From: an uncultured Siphonobacter sp.
GTDB lineage: Bacteria; Bacteroidota; Bacteroidia; Cytophagales; Spirosomataceae
Direction: 5' to 3'
DNA: 64,000 bases
Assembly (NCBI GenBank): GCA_913774715.1
Contig: CAJYHS010000005.1
Location: forward strand, 20,024 to 84,023
Positions 1-8,683 of this stretch are shown one piece after another. The position numbers were made by a program, and so were the translations under genes. The notes below the pieces were generated by a model. It saw nothing but the letters and a program-made list of their open reading frames with translations, searched no databases and was not told the origin of the DNA. The first letter of the stretch is position 1. Every line of letters starts with the position of its first letter.

Positions 1-720
1 TTCTTTAGTCGTAAAAGTTGTGTAAGGTTTTCCTTCGAGGCGTTCCAGGTATCGTTTCCAAAGGAAAACGGCTCTTTCAACATTAGCGACAGCCTGCTTG
101 GAATCCGTAGCTCCCCGCAAGTGCCTTTGAAAATTTCCGCGAAATTCTAAATGGCGTCGCCAGAGTTGAAACTGCCGCAATCTTCGACGAAGGGATTCTC
201 CAAACAGCCAGTAAATGAGACCACCTATAATGCCCGCAATAATGACGATAATAAAATAAAGCGGGTAATTAATTTGATCCTCCAGTAATACAAGTGTCGT
301 GTTGGACTGGAGACCTGACTGCTTTGATTTTGCATTCAGTAAAGATCGTAAACGAATGGATTGTAAGGCTGAGTAAATGGCGGTACAGTCTTTATGATTC
401 ATTACATACACCGGTAGTTTCAAGTGCTGCAAGGAGTCCACTTCAAAAGATACCAATGTATATACTACACTATCCAGGCTGCCCGCAGCATTCGTCTGCG
501 TTGAGTAATAGTCTCTTTTTAAAAATTTGAAGGGGGTAAAGTCGTACGTAGAATCAGGGAAAAACACATCCTGAGCCGGGTTATGCAGAAAACTTAGCGA
601 ATACTGCACGGGCCGGCCTACTTTGAATTCTCTGGATAGAAATGTCCCTTTCGGCTGAGCGAAAACCGGATAAGTAACATATATATATAGGAATAAAATA
701 AAAGTCAGCCCCTTTCTCAC
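1..720 (-). CDS. BatD-like / DUF58-operon membrane protein, 3' end outside window
   Basis: The minus-strand frame is open from a GTG codon at 718-720 to the window edge, giving 240 residues without a stop. The first 22 residues are a signal peptide ending VFAQ. A beta-rich extracytoplasmic part follows to about residue 150, then one membrane helix (about 153-173) and a basic cytoplasmic part. It begins 15 bp after the stop of the DUF58 gene, so the two are cotranscribed. Position and topology fit the BatD-like or uncharacterised membrane proteins of MoxR/DUF58/VWA operons, which are thought to help build envelope complexes. No ATG lies near the signal peptide, so GTG is the likely start. The C-terminus is not seen, so the family call is by context. 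Confidence 0.7.
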   Translation of the reverse strand, partial: MRKGLTFILFLYIYVTYPVFAQPKGTFLSREFKVGRPVQYSLSFLHNPAQDVFFPDSTYDFTPFKFLKRDYYSTQTNAAGSLDSVVYTLVSFEVDSLQHLKLPVYVMNHKDCTAIYSALQSIRLRSLLNAKSKQSGLQSNTTLVLLEDQINYPLYFIIVIIAGIIGGLIYWLFGESLRRRLRQFQLWRRHLEFRGNFQRHLRGATDSKQAVANVERAVFLWKRYLERLEGKPYTTFTTKE

Positions 721-735
721 GATAGTAATGGATAG

Positions 736-1593
736 TTACTTTACTCGAAATAGTTTGATGAGTTTAGGAATGTAGTCTTCCTGCGTATCGACAGATAAAT
801 AATTGGCTTTGTACTGCTTGCAAAGTTTTTCCAGCCGTTGCTGATTTTCTTCAAAAACTACTCGCGTTGTTTTCCGAAACTGAGCCGACGACGTATTTAC
901 CCACATCATGCGACGGCTTTCTTTATCGTAAACCGGAATAATCCCCAGTTTGGGCATGTTAACTTCCCGATCATCATACAAGTGAATTACGACCAGATCA
1001 TGCTTTTTTGCCAAAGCTTTCAGGTTCTGTTCATAGTCGGTATCAATGAAGTCGGAAATCAAGATGACCACACTCTTACGACGCAGGATATTTAACGCAA
1101 AGAGAATGGCATCTGACAGGTTAGTTTTCAAAGATTCCGGTTTCAGACGAAATAATTCCAGGATCATCTGATACCCATGTTTCATACTATTTGCCGGACG
1201 AATGTATTTCTCTTTCTGATCCGAAAAACAATATAACCCAACGTGGCTGGCCTCGTGCATAGCCGAAAGAGCCAAGACGCCGCAAATTTCCTTGGTAGTA
1301 TCAAGCTTCGATCTCTCTTCCCTACCAATGTCCTGCGAGGCACTTACATCCACCATAAAAAACACCGTCTGTTCTTTTTCTTCCTTAAATATTTTTAAAA
1401 ACAGACCATGACCTTTCGAAGAGGCGTTCCAGTCAATGAGTCGAATATCATCGCCGTACTGATATTGTCGTAAATCCGTAAACTCTAGCCCCGAGCCTTT
1501 AAATACCGACTTAAAGTTGCCGTGCATCTGCGAATCGACCGCTTTTCGGATTCGGATTTCGTAATTCCGAAGTTTTGAAAGGAGCTCGTTCAT
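736..1593 (-). CDS. DUF58 domain-containing protein (VWA-like, MoxR-associated)
   Basis: The 285-residue protein shows the DUF58 signature YGDDIRLIDWNASSKG at about residues 46-61, followed by a strand ending MVDVSASQDIG. The DxSxS in that strand is the metal-ion-dependent adhesion motif of von Willebrand A folds. There is no signal peptide or clear membrane helix, so it is cytosolic. DUF58 proteins are partners of MoxR-type AAA ATPases and are thought to act in assembly or metal loading of envelope complexes; the exact role here is unknown. The partial membrane-protein gene follows after 15 bp on the same strand. Upstream, the divergent DUF4296 lipoprotein gene begins within 90 bp. Confidence 0.88.
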   Translation of the reverse strand: MNELLSKLRNYEIRIRKAVDSQMHGNFKSVFKGSGLEFTDLRQYQYGDDIRLIDWNASSKGHGLFLKIFKEEKEQTVFFMVDVSASQDIGREERSKLDTTKEICGVLALSAMHEASHVGLYCFSDQKEKYIRPANSMKHGYQMILELFRLKPESLKTNLSDAILFALNILRRKSVVILISDFIDTDYEQNLKALAKKHDLVVIHLYDDREVNMPKLGIIPVYDKESRRMMWVNTSSAQFRKTTRVVFEENQQRLEKLCKQYKANYLSVDTQEDYIPKLIKLFRVK

Positions 1594-1637
1594 TCTGATT
1601 TTTTGGTAAATAAACCGGATTGCAAACGCTCAAGCCC

Positions 1638-1666
1638 TTGCCTTCCGCCAAAACTACCTAACTTTA
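1638..1666 (+). promoter_or_regulatory. Possible Bacteroidota-type promoter for the DUF4296/nuo genes
   Basis: A TTG at 1638-1640 is followed after 18 bp by TAACTTTA at 1659-1666. This matches 7 of 8 positions of the Bacteroidota -7 consensus TAnnTTTG with a -33 TTG. It lies 14 bp before the ATG at 1681, implying a very short leader. The match was found by eye and is tentative. Confidence 0.3.
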
Positions 1667-1680
1667 CCCAACTATTAAAC

Positions 1681-2088
1681 ATGAAAACGCGTCTACTTCT
1701 CCCTTTATTGGCTCTGCTCATGGCCTGTTCGAATGCTCCTTCTCCGCCGGAGAACCTCATTCCGCAGGATAAGATGGTACAAATTCTCAAAGACGTACAC
1801 CTGGCAGAACAACGAATCATACGTTTACGTCTCGGTTCGCAGGATTCTTCTATGATCGCTTATCAGGTGTTGGAAAAGGATATTCTGAAAAAATATCAGG
1901 CGGATACGGGCACGTACCGAGCCAGTTACCGCTATTACATTGCTCAGCCTGATAAGTTTAAAGACATTTACAAAGGAGTAGTAGACAGCCTTACCGCTCT
2001 GGAAGAACGAGAGAAGAAAGTAGCCCGTGCCGATTCCAGCCAATCGGCTAAAGCCCGCCCTGACACGACGAAGTTACAAGTTCAATAA
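1681..2088 (+). CDS. DUF4296 domain lipoprotein
   Basis: The 135-residue product starts MKTRLLLPLLALLMAC, a lipoprotein signal with the lipobox cysteine at residue 16. The body (MVQILKDVHLAEQRI and a later DSLTALEEREK segment) has the helical pattern of the Bacteroidota DUF4296 family, whose function is unknown. The ATG at 1681 is chosen because the signal peptide starts there; the frame stays open upstream to 1603, but that would place residues before the signal. nuoA starts 12 bp after its stop, so it may be cotranscribed with complex I genes. Confidence 0.75.
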   Translation: MKTRLLLPLLALLMACSNAPSPPENLIPQDKMVQILKDVHLAEQRIIRLRLGSQDSSMIAYQVLEKDILKKYQADTGTYRASYRYYIAQPDKFKDIYKGVVDSLTALEEREKKVARADSSQSAKARPDTTKLQVQ

Positions 2089-2100
2089 TCCTCATTGCAT

Positions 2101-2565
2101 ATGATTACTGATTTTGGTTCTATCCTTCTGTTTTTTATAACGGGTGTTCTTTTCCTGGTTGTCATGCTGGGCATTGCCCGCCTGATTCGCCCGAATCGTC
2201 CAAACCCGGAAAAGCTTAGTACTTATGAATCAGGGGAAGAGCCCGAAGGGAATGCGAACATTCAGTTTAATATTCGTTTCTACATTGTTGCCCTGATCTT
2301 TTTACTTTTTGACGTTGAATTAGTCTTTCTCTTTCCCTGGGCAACAGTTTTCGGACAGGAATCTCTGATTCAGGAAACGAATGGCCGCTGGGGCGTGTTT
2401 GCTTTATCGGAAATGTTTGTTTTCGTAGGAATCCTTACCTTAGGTCTGGCCTATGCCTGGCGAAAAGGATATCTTGATTGGGTACGACCACAGGCTAAAG
2501 TTTCTGATTTTCAGTCTAAAGTACCGATGGATCTTTACGGAAAAGTAAATAAGAAGTATCAATGA
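2101..2565 (+). CDS. nuoA: NADH-quinone oxidoreductase subunit A
   Basis: The 154-residue product has three membrane helices (about 7-30, 65-86 and 100-120), as in NuoA/ND3 of complex I. The conserved loop after helix 1 reads STYESGEEP (the family norm is YECG-EP), and helix 2 has the typical acidic FDVELVF motif. NuoA is part of the hinge between the membrane and peripheral arms. The ATG at 2101 is preferred over a TTG two codons earlier. The gene overlaps nuoB by 4 bp (ATGA), indicating translational coupling. Confidence 0.95.
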   Translation: MITDFGSILLFFITGVLFLVVMLGIARLIRPNRPNPEKLSTYESGEEPEGNANIQFNIRFYIVALIFLLFDVELVFLFPWATVFGQESLIQETNGRWGVFALSEMFVFVGILTLGLAYAWRKGYLDWVRPQAKVSDFQSKVPMDLYGKVNKKYQ

Positions 2566-3104
2566 ATAGTTTTCTTGATAGCCGATTTAAAACCGGCGAA
2601 GGCGGCCTGATTCTAACCACTGCGGAAGATTTGCTCAATTGGGCTCGTCTGAACTCGCTTTGGCCTATGGGTTTTGGGTTGGCCTGTTGTGCTATCGAAA
2701 TGATGCAAACCTTTGCGTCTAGCTATGACTTGGAACGGTTCGGGATTTTTCCTCGCCCTTCTCCCCGTCAGTCAGACGTCATGATTGTCTCCGGAACGGT
2801 AACTTTTAAAATGTCCGACCGGATTCGCCGCTTATACGAACAAATGGCTGAACCTCGTTATGTTATCTCGATGGGCAGTTGTTCGAACTGCGGTGGCCCT
2901 TATTGGGAACACGGCTACCACGTGGTAAAAGGTGTTGATCGCATTATTCCGGTAGATGTGTACGTGCCGGGGTGCCCTCCTCGCCCTGAAGCTCTGATTG
3001 GTGCCATTATGAAATTACAGGACAAGATCAGAGGCGAAAGTGTTCAGGAACCTGCCGCTGCGTTATCCCTCATTGAAAAATTTGAAAAACCAACATTTGC
3101 ATGA
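2562..3104 (+). CDS. nuoB: NADH-quinone oxidoreductase subunit B
   Basis: This 180-residue subunit carries the N2 iron-sulfur cluster, the last relay before quinone. All four ligands are visible: adjacent Cys42 and Cys43 in LACCAIEMM, Cys107 in [11 protein letters not shown] and Cys138 in PGCPPRPE. Length is normal for the family. It overlaps nuoA and nuoC by 4 bp on each side, so the three genes form one tightly coupled unit. Confidence 0.97.
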   Translation: MNSFLDSRFKTGEGGLILTTAEDLLNWARLNSLWPMGFGLACCAIEMMQTFASSYDLERFGIFPRPSPRQSDVMIVSGTVTFKMSDRIRRLYEQMAEPRYVISMGSCSNCGGPYWEHGYHVVKGVDRIIPVDVYVPGCPPRPEALIGAIMKLQDKIRGESVQEPAAALSLIEKFEKPTFA

Positions 3105-3595
3105 CTTTCTCAGAACTAAAATCCTTGCTCACTCATGAGTTTGGGACGGAAGCTTTGGTTGGCGAAGAAGAGTTGGTACTTATGCCTAACTTAACAGTTC
3201 GCCCTGAATCATTAGTATCTATTTGCGAGTTTCTACGAAATGATGAACGAACGTATTTCGATTCATTGTCTTGTTTAACCGCACTCGATAACGGAACGGA
3301 TACCTTTGAAGTTGCCTACAACTTGTTTTCTATTCCTTACGAACACGCTATTTGCCTGAAAGTAAAACTGCCCCGGCAGGAAGGTACACAACCTTCCGTG
3401 AATAGTGTCAGCGAAATCTGGCGGACGGCCAACTGGCACGAACGTGAAGCTTATGACCTGATGGGCATTCATTTCGAAGGACACCCGGATCTACGCCGGA
3501 TTCTGCTTCCCGAAGATTGGGAAGGCCATCCTTTACGCAAAGATTATACGGAACAGGAACGGTATCACGGTATTACCGTTAAGTACGAAGCTTAA
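3101..3595 (+). CDS. nuoC: NADH-quinone oxidoreductase subunit C
   Basis: The 164-residue product ends with the 30-kDa subunit signature: [18 protein letters not shown], then [19 protein letters not shown]. It is a separate NuoC, not a NuoCD fusion. It belongs to the peripheral arm near the quinone site. An intrinsic terminator follows directly and the next gene is a helicase on the other strand, so nuoD to nuoN must be elsewhere in the genome. Confidence 0.96.
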   Translation: MTFSELKSLLTHEFGTEALVGEEELVLMPNLTVRPESLVSICEFLRNDERTYFDSLSCLTALDNGTDTFEVAYNLFSIPYEHAICLKVKLPRQEGTQPSVNSVSEIWRTANWHEREAYDLMGIHFEGHPDLRRILLPEDWEGHPLRKDYTEQERYHGITVKYEA

Positions 3596-3602
3596 ATTCA
3601 CC

Positions 3603-3630
3603 AAGAGCATGCTTTCAAGCATGCTCTTTT
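3603..3630 (+). terminator. Intrinsic terminator after nuoC
   Basis: Arms AAGAGCATGC and GCATGCTCTT form a 10-bp perfect stem with a 6-nt loop, followed by TTTT. It starts 7 bp after the nuoC stop and lies just before the 3' end of the convergent helicase gene, so it may serve both strands. Confidence 0.85.
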
Positions 3631-3633
3631 CTG

Positions 3634-6600
3634 TTAGTGATGAGCTCTTCTGTTTTTCCACCATTCGCGGCTCCAGATCCTTCGGTAAGGCCAGCCTTTT
3701 CGTTGTAAACTGATGGGGAAATACGCGTGTGCTTCTTTCGAACTCAAGCTCTGGTAATACAGGTCATCATCGGTTAATATCAAACCTTGGTAAACGGTCC
3801 TTTCTTTTTCAACCAAATCCGAAAAGGGTAACTCTTTAACCCAGGAAGAATGTGTTTTCTCAAGCTGATCTTTTAACAACTGACTCGATTTCAAATCTTT
3901 AGTGAGCAGCGGCTTCGGAAGATAATGTCCAGCAGATACGTTACGGGCAAAATTTAAATAGGCTTTTAAAAGACGAGGGCCTTCATTTACAGCTTCTTCT
4001 ACCTTCAGTTGTTCGGGCCACAAACTGGTAACTACATATATTCGTTGTCGAGCCCGGGTAATGGCCACATTCAGGCGGTTCTCCCCTCCTACTTGATTCA
4101 AAGAACCAAAGTGTGCTGAAACCTTGCCCTCTTCATTAGGAGCGTAACCGATAGAGAAAATAATTACATCCCGTTCGTCTCCCTGTACATTCTCAAGGTT
4201 TTTAATAAATAGCGGCTCCGCTTTATCTGAAATACTATCCAGTTTATCTTCCAATAACCGCTGTTGAGGAGAATTAAAGGTAACAATTCCCACCGAGAGC
4301 TCAGGTTCCTGCTGAGTTAAAGTCTGAATCAGGTTAACTACGGTATCTGCTTCGGGCTCATTTCGTTGTTCTTTCCAGGCTCCTTCTACTTTTATGTAAT
4401 GAATGGCTCCTGCATTCCTATTCATTTCCCGGAAATCAGGCAATAACTGTAAACGATTCTCATAAAAGTGCTGATTGGAAAACTCAATCAACTCAAGGGA
4501 GCGACTACGGTAATGCCCCTGTAAAAGCACCTGCGGTAAATACCGGGCCATCAAATCAAGCAAACTGGTTACCTCTAATTCAGGAATATCATCGGTTTCT
4601 TCTTCGAAACGGACACGATATAAATCAGAGGGCTGTAACTGCTTGCTATCTCCGGCAATAACTACCTGCTTTCCCCGAAACATGGCAGGTAAGCCCTGCT
4701 CGGCAAAACATTGGGAAGCTTCATCGAAAATAACCAGATCAAATAGCGGTTGATTGGTTAATGGAAAGATCGCTGAAACGGTTTCGGGCGAGGCTAACCA
4801 ACAAGGTACCAGCGTTAAGATTTCATCCGTAAAATGACTGAATACCTGCCTAACGGGCCAGATCAGTCGTTTTTTTGTAACCTGATGTTTCAAGTCTCGA
4901 TACGTAGTCACGTTTCCCAATCGATTCATTTCGAGAGATTGGTAGGTTTGCTCCCGTAGCTGTTTTCGACCGATCTCTCCGGCTAATTCCTGCTTTCGAA
5001 TCACGGCCTGCTGTAACTCTTCTTCCATCTGCTGCATTTTCATGCCGGACACGCTTCGCAACAGAGGTGACTTTAATTCTAAATGTTCAATCCAGGCTAG
5101 TTTCAGTGAGTTAATAAATGTTTCCTGTAATGGATTCCCCGTTCCTCTTTTGATTACCTGCTTTTCGGCTAAAGTCAGTTGACTCTGAAGCGTATCAAAT
5201 TCCTGAAGTAATTCAAAATCAGTAGATAAGAAATCTAACAGTACTTTCAACTGGTGAGGAGAGGAATGAATAATATAATCAATCTGCGTATGCGTCAGGT
5301 ATTTTTTCCAGACCTCCTGTTTTTGGTTAAGTCGATGGAATTGCTGCAACATTTGATGCACTTTATCGGCAAAACCGATCTGATTTGTTTCGGCATGAAA
5401 TCGATATACCTCCCCAATTAAAGAATGAGATGTACGAATGTGCTCATACTGGATGGAAGCTTCTTTCACCTTTGAGCTAACCTGTTCCCACTGCTGCAAC
5501 GTTTGCGACCATTCTTCCTGTTTAATCTTTATTTGTAATGGTTCAGCCCATTGCTCCATGAGCCATTCGACTTCGAGTCGATTTAAGATCAGCTTTCTGA
5601 ATTTCTGTAAATCTTCTAAACTCAGTGTTAATCCGTATGCTTCAGCCTGCCTTTGGAGACTTTCTTTATTCTGAAAGAATAACCACTTGAATAACGACGC
5701 CCTGGCCTGAATTGCACTTTCAAGCTTCTCCAGAAAAGGACGTAGTTCTGAGCTGTTGAAACTTCTGTGAGCCAATCCCTCATTCTGCAGCTTTTCAATT
5801 TGGAGACGCACGGGCCAGTCCTTCCAGTCGGCAATCTGGCGATAGTGAAGCCTTCGAACCCAGATTTCCTGCTCAGCAGTCAAAACCTTAACCAGGTAAT
5901 TCAGCTCTTTCTCTTGACTTTGCAGCGTTTGTACTTCTACCCAGCTCACATTCCTTCCTAACCAGGGTTGAAAACTCTGCGTAATCTGCTCAAGGGTTTC
6001 GGGAATTTCGAGTATGACCGATTTAAAAGCAGCCACATCCTGAAACGTAAATGCACTAAAATCCTTTCGATCCTGCCAGGGGTGATCCTGATGAATTCGG
6101 AGCTGATATTCCTCGTATCGCTTGAATTTCTGCGTTGTTTCTTCGAGCTTGTGAAAATGAAAATACTGGTATAAGTCCTGAAGCTCAATCCGGGGGTTTT
6201 CCAGATCTGAAGTCAGGTAAAGTTCTTTGGGAGATAGTCCGCATTCACTAGCGTCAAAAAGGGCCTTTTTGAAATCATCCAATTCCTGCTGGATGCGGTC
6301 GATCTGATTAGAATGCTGCGTAAATTCTCGTTCTAAGAGTATAGCATCCAAACTCGTATTCAATCGTTTGTATTCCTCAATGCGATCAATCTGATTCGTA
6401 ATCTGAGTATACAAACTTTTGCGATCATGCTGAAAATCGTGCAGGTTAGCAGCGAAATCCTGCCAGTTTACCCGTGATAATCGGTCATAAACAGTGTCTA
6501 AGGCCGCCCTTTTCTGACTCACTACCAATACTCGTTTCCCCTGAGCGGTAAAATCTGCAATAAGGTTACAAATCAGTTGTGACTTACCCGTGCCTGGAGG

Positions 6601-7539
6601 TCCCTGTACGACCAGTGATTCCCCCTTTTTCACCCTCCGAAAAGCGGCTTCCTGCGAAGCATCCATTGGAAAAGGGGTTAATATATCCGCCTCGCGTATT
6701 TTAGCCGAAAGCCGGTCTTGGGACTCAAGTTGAAACGGTGCAAAATCTTCCTCCTCCAGTTGTTGAAGTAAATTTTCATAATCCCGAACGAGATAAGAGC
6801 CCGCCTGAGGAAAAATTCCTAAGATGGCATGGGGTAATAACCGTAATTCGCCGGGCTGCTCCGTTCGTTCCAGGTCACTTTTCAGTAATTTTTGAAAAAA
6901 CTGAAGCTGATCTTCAAATAAGTCTGAGTTATAGTTCAGCTTTAAGGGCGTGGTTTTCAACCATTCGTATAGTTCCGTTCGAAAAGACAGGGATTCTTTG
7001 GGAAAATCCTCAAAGTCTTTTTCCAAAACCTCTTCTACGACCTTTAACCCATTAAAATGGGCATAGGCCATGACTAAAGAACGATTAAGAACCAGAGGCT
7101 CATCGCGACGATCCAACACCCACTGATTCTGAGGATTGACTCGTAACCCTACGGGCCAGAAAAGTAAAGGAGCCCGAACGACGGTCCCATCCGAAAATTT
7201 ACCCTGTACCAGAGGCCAGCCGAGGTATAAATCTTCCGTTCCCCGCTCTGCCTCGATGAAATGGGCTGTTCGGGCAATTTGCCGGAGACGACGGGATACG
7301 TCATTAACTTTTTGGTGACGCGGGTCCAGTACCTCACAGAGGGGCAAATTACTTTTACCCGCCATGCACCCTTTGATAAGCTCGAAAGAAGAAAATCCCG
7401 AAAGAAAATCCAGTTCATGAATATCCAGAAACTGCTCCTTAGGTAAGGATAAAAGCACCAGGGAACGGTTTCTCGGACTTAAATTAACCAGCCGCCTCTG
7501 AAAAATTCGTAAGCTATTTTTCGACCAGAAAGAATTCAT
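3634..7539 (-). CDS. Large DUF4011-like superfamily 1 helicase (AAA_11/AAA_12)
   Basis: The 1301-residue protein has an N-terminal part resembling DUF4011 (about 80-160; LYLGWPLVQGKF then RAPLLFWPVGL). Walker A, GPPGTGKS, is at 313-320, and a long charged, probably coiled-coil stretch fills about 390-900. Motif II DEASQ lies near 940, and the last helicase motif TRARQRIYVV near 1160. This is the split-core layout of UPF1/DNA2-like SF1B helicases. The C-terminus ends GWPYRRIWSREWWKNR, like the last strand and helix of MTES_1575-type nuclease domains, but I see no complete nuclease core. Relatives occur in defence loci and also as stand-alone genes. No partner genes are adjacent, and substrate and role are unknown. 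Confidence 0.82.
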   Translation of the reverse strand: MNSFWSKNSLRIFQRRLVNLSPRNRSLVLLSLPKEQFLDIHELDFLSGFSSFELIKGCMAGKSNLPLCEVLDPRHQKVNDVSRRLRQIARTAHFIEAERGTEDLYLGWPLVQGKFSDGTVVRAPLLFWPVGLRVNPQNQWVLDRRDEPLVLNRSLVMAYAHFNGLKVVEEVLEKDFEDFPKESLSFRTELYEWLKTTPLKLNYNSDLFEDQLQFFQKLLKSDLERTEQPGELRLLPHAILGIFPQAGSYLVRDYENLLQQLEEEDFAPFQLESQDRLSAKIREADILTPFPMDASQEAAFRRVKKGESLVVQGPPGTGKSQLICNLIADFTAQGKRVLVVSQKRAALDTVYDRLSRVNWQDFAANLHDFQHDRKSLYTQITNQIDRIEEYKRLNTSLDAILLEREFTQHSNQIDRIQQELDDFKKALFDASECGLSPKELYLTSDLENPRIELQDLYQYFHFHKLEETTQKFKRYEEYQLRIHQDHPWQDRKDFSAFTFQDVAAFKSVILEIPETLEQITQSFQPWLGRNVSWVEVQTLQSQEKELNYLVKVLTAEQEIWVRRLHYRQIADWKDWPVRLQIEKLQNEGLAHRSFNSSELRPFLEKLESAIQARASLFKWLFFQNKESLQRQAEAYGLTLSLEDLQKFRKLILNRLEVEWLMEQWAEPLQIKIKQEEWSQTLQQWEQVSSKVKEASIQYEHIRTSHSLIGEVYRFHAETNQIGFADKVHQMLQQFHRLNQKQEVWKKYLTHTQIDYIIHSSPHQLKVLLDFLSTDFELLQEFDTLQSQLTLAEKQVIKRGTGNPLQETFINSLKLAWIEHLELKSPLLRSVSGMKMQQMEEELQQAVIRKQELAGEIGRKQLREQTYQSLEMNRLGNVTTYRDLKHQVTKKRLIWPVRQVFSHFTDEILTLVPCWLASPETVSAIFPLTNQPLFDLVIFDEASQCFAEQGLPAMFRGKQVVIAGDSKQLQPSDLYRVRFEEETDDIPELEVTSLLDLMARYLPQVLLQGHYRSRSLELIEFSNQHFYENRLQLLPDFREMNRNAGAIHYIKVEGAWKEQRNEPEADTVVNLIQTLTQQEPELSVGIVTFNSPQQRLLEDKLDSISDKAEPLFIKNLENVQGDERDVIIFSIGYAPNEEGKVSAHFGSLNQVGGENRLNVAITRARQRIYVVTSLWPEQLKVEEAVNEGPRLLKAYLNFARNVSAGHYLPKPLLTKDLKSSQLLKDQLEKTHSSWVKELPFSDLVEKERTVYQGLILTDDDLYYQSLSSKEAHAYFPISLQRKGWPYRRIWSREWWKNRRAHH

Positions 7540-7867
7540 GAAGGAACGATTCTAGAGTAAAGTATTCAATTGATGGGTTGGGAGTAAATGAATCATCATC
7601 CCTAAATAAAAACAAATCTTTGAGGGCTTCTTTCCGTTTTCATTATTTAATAACAAAATATAAACACAGGAAATAATTAACTAATAATCAACTAATTATC
7701 TATTTATTAAAAACCCTATTGTCCTTTCTGAGGTTTCATAAAATAATGCAAATGTAGGCTCTTCCGAAATTGGTGTGTAATTTTAAGGTTTGAAACCATC
7801 TTTGCGACCCACTGTTTACCAAATTCAGCCTTGATTTGAGACCTGTCATTAGTGTCTTTTTCACCTT
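7540..7867. other. Intergenic region, divergent promoters expected
   Basis: These 328 bp separate the divergent helicase and glycosyltransferase genes. The sequence is AT-rich, has no open frame of interest and no clear hairpin. CATCTTTG near 7799 is a 7-of-8 match to the -7 consensus, but no -33 TTG sits at the right distance, so no promoter is called. Confidence 0.6.
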
Positions 7868-8608
7868 ATGTACAACAATAAAAAAGTAATCGTTGTCATG
7901 CCCGCGTATCGGGCCGCCCTTACCGTAGAACGTACGTATCGAGAAATTCCCTTCGATTTAGTAGATGAAGTGGTTTTAGTAGATGACCACAGCCCTGACA
8001 ATACCGTCGAAGTGGCACGTGCACTAGGTATTAAGCATGTTATCCGACATGATGTCAACAAAGGCTACGGCGGAAATCAGAAAACCTGTTACAAAAAGGC
8101 TCTGGAGTTAGGTGGTGACATTGTCATTATGCTTCACCCCGATTACCAGTACACGCCTTTGTTATTAACAGCGATGATCTCGATTATTGGTAACGATCTG
8201 TATCCAGTGGTTTTTGGTTCTCGAATCTTAGGAAAAGGAGCGTTGAAAGGTGGCATGCCCATGTATAAGTACATTGCCAACCGCTTTCTGACTTTTACTC
8301 AGAATGTCCTGTTAAATCAGAAACTATCTGAATATCATACAGGTTACCGGGCTTTCTCACGCGAAGTACTTCAAACCGTACCCTTTGACAAATGTGATGA
8401 TGACTTCGTTTTTGATAATGAAATGATCGCTCAGATTTTCTGGAAAGGTTTTGAAATCGCAGAAGTAACCTGCCCTACCAAATATTTCGACGAAGCATCT
8501 TCGATTAACTTCATGCGTAGTTCCAAATACGGCTTAGGAGTATTGAGAACGTCATTACTGTACCGCTTCTCGAAGTGGGGCTTAGGTAAATGGAAGATTC
8601 TGGATTAA
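7868..8608 (+). CDS. Glycosyltransferase family 2 protein
   Basis: The 246-residue protein has a GT-A fold start, VIVVMPAYRAALTVERT, with the nucleotide-binding acidic pair at Asp39-Asp40 (LVDDHSPDNT). The metal-binding DxD position reads LHPDYQY (HPD, 90-92), a variant typical of one DPM1-like GT2 subgroup. No C-terminal membrane helices are seen, so it is probably soluble or peripheral. It likely transfers a sugar from a nucleotide donor to a lipid or glycan acceptor in the inner leaflet; donor and acceptor cannot be read from the sequence. It is convergent with another GT2 gene, with a shared terminator between. Confidence 0.88.
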   Translation: MYNNKKVIVVMPAYRAALTVERTYREIPFDLVDEVVLVDDHSPDNTVEVARALGIKHVIRHDVNKGYGGNQKTCYKKALELGGDIVIMLHPDYQYTPLLLTAMISIIGNDLYPVVFGSRILGKGALKGGMPMYKYIANRFLTFTQNVLLNQKLSEYHTGYRAFSREVLQTVPFDKCDDDFVFDNEMIAQIFWKGFEIAEVTCPTKYFDEASSINFMRSSKYGLGVLRTSLLYRFSKWGLGKWKILD

Positions 8609-8625
8609 TCATAGATTAGTATCAT

Positions 8626-8664
8626 AAAAACGGCGAGCCATTTCTATAATGACTCGCCGTTTTT
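8626..8664. terminator. Bidirectional terminator between two GT2 genes
   Basis: Arms AAAAACGGCGAG (8626-8637) and CTCGCCGTTTTT (8653-8664) form a 12-bp perfect stem with a T-run on both strands. It lies midway between two convergent glycosyltransferase genes. Confidence 0.88.
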
Positions 8665-8683
8665 TATATTCAGTATACACACC

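Noticed and set aside
294..530. Plus-strand coding frame near the left edge
   Set aside because: It is the shadow of the minus-strand membrane protein that runs from 720 to the edge, which has a signal peptide and membrane helix.
3634..7539. A multi-gene defence island around the helicase
   Set aside because: Both neighbours are housekeeping or glycan genes (nuoC, GT2). No methylase, nuclease, toxin or integrase is adjacent.
7741..7867. A promoter for the GT2 gene
   Set aside because: CATCTTTG is only a partial -7 match and no TTG is at the right distance.
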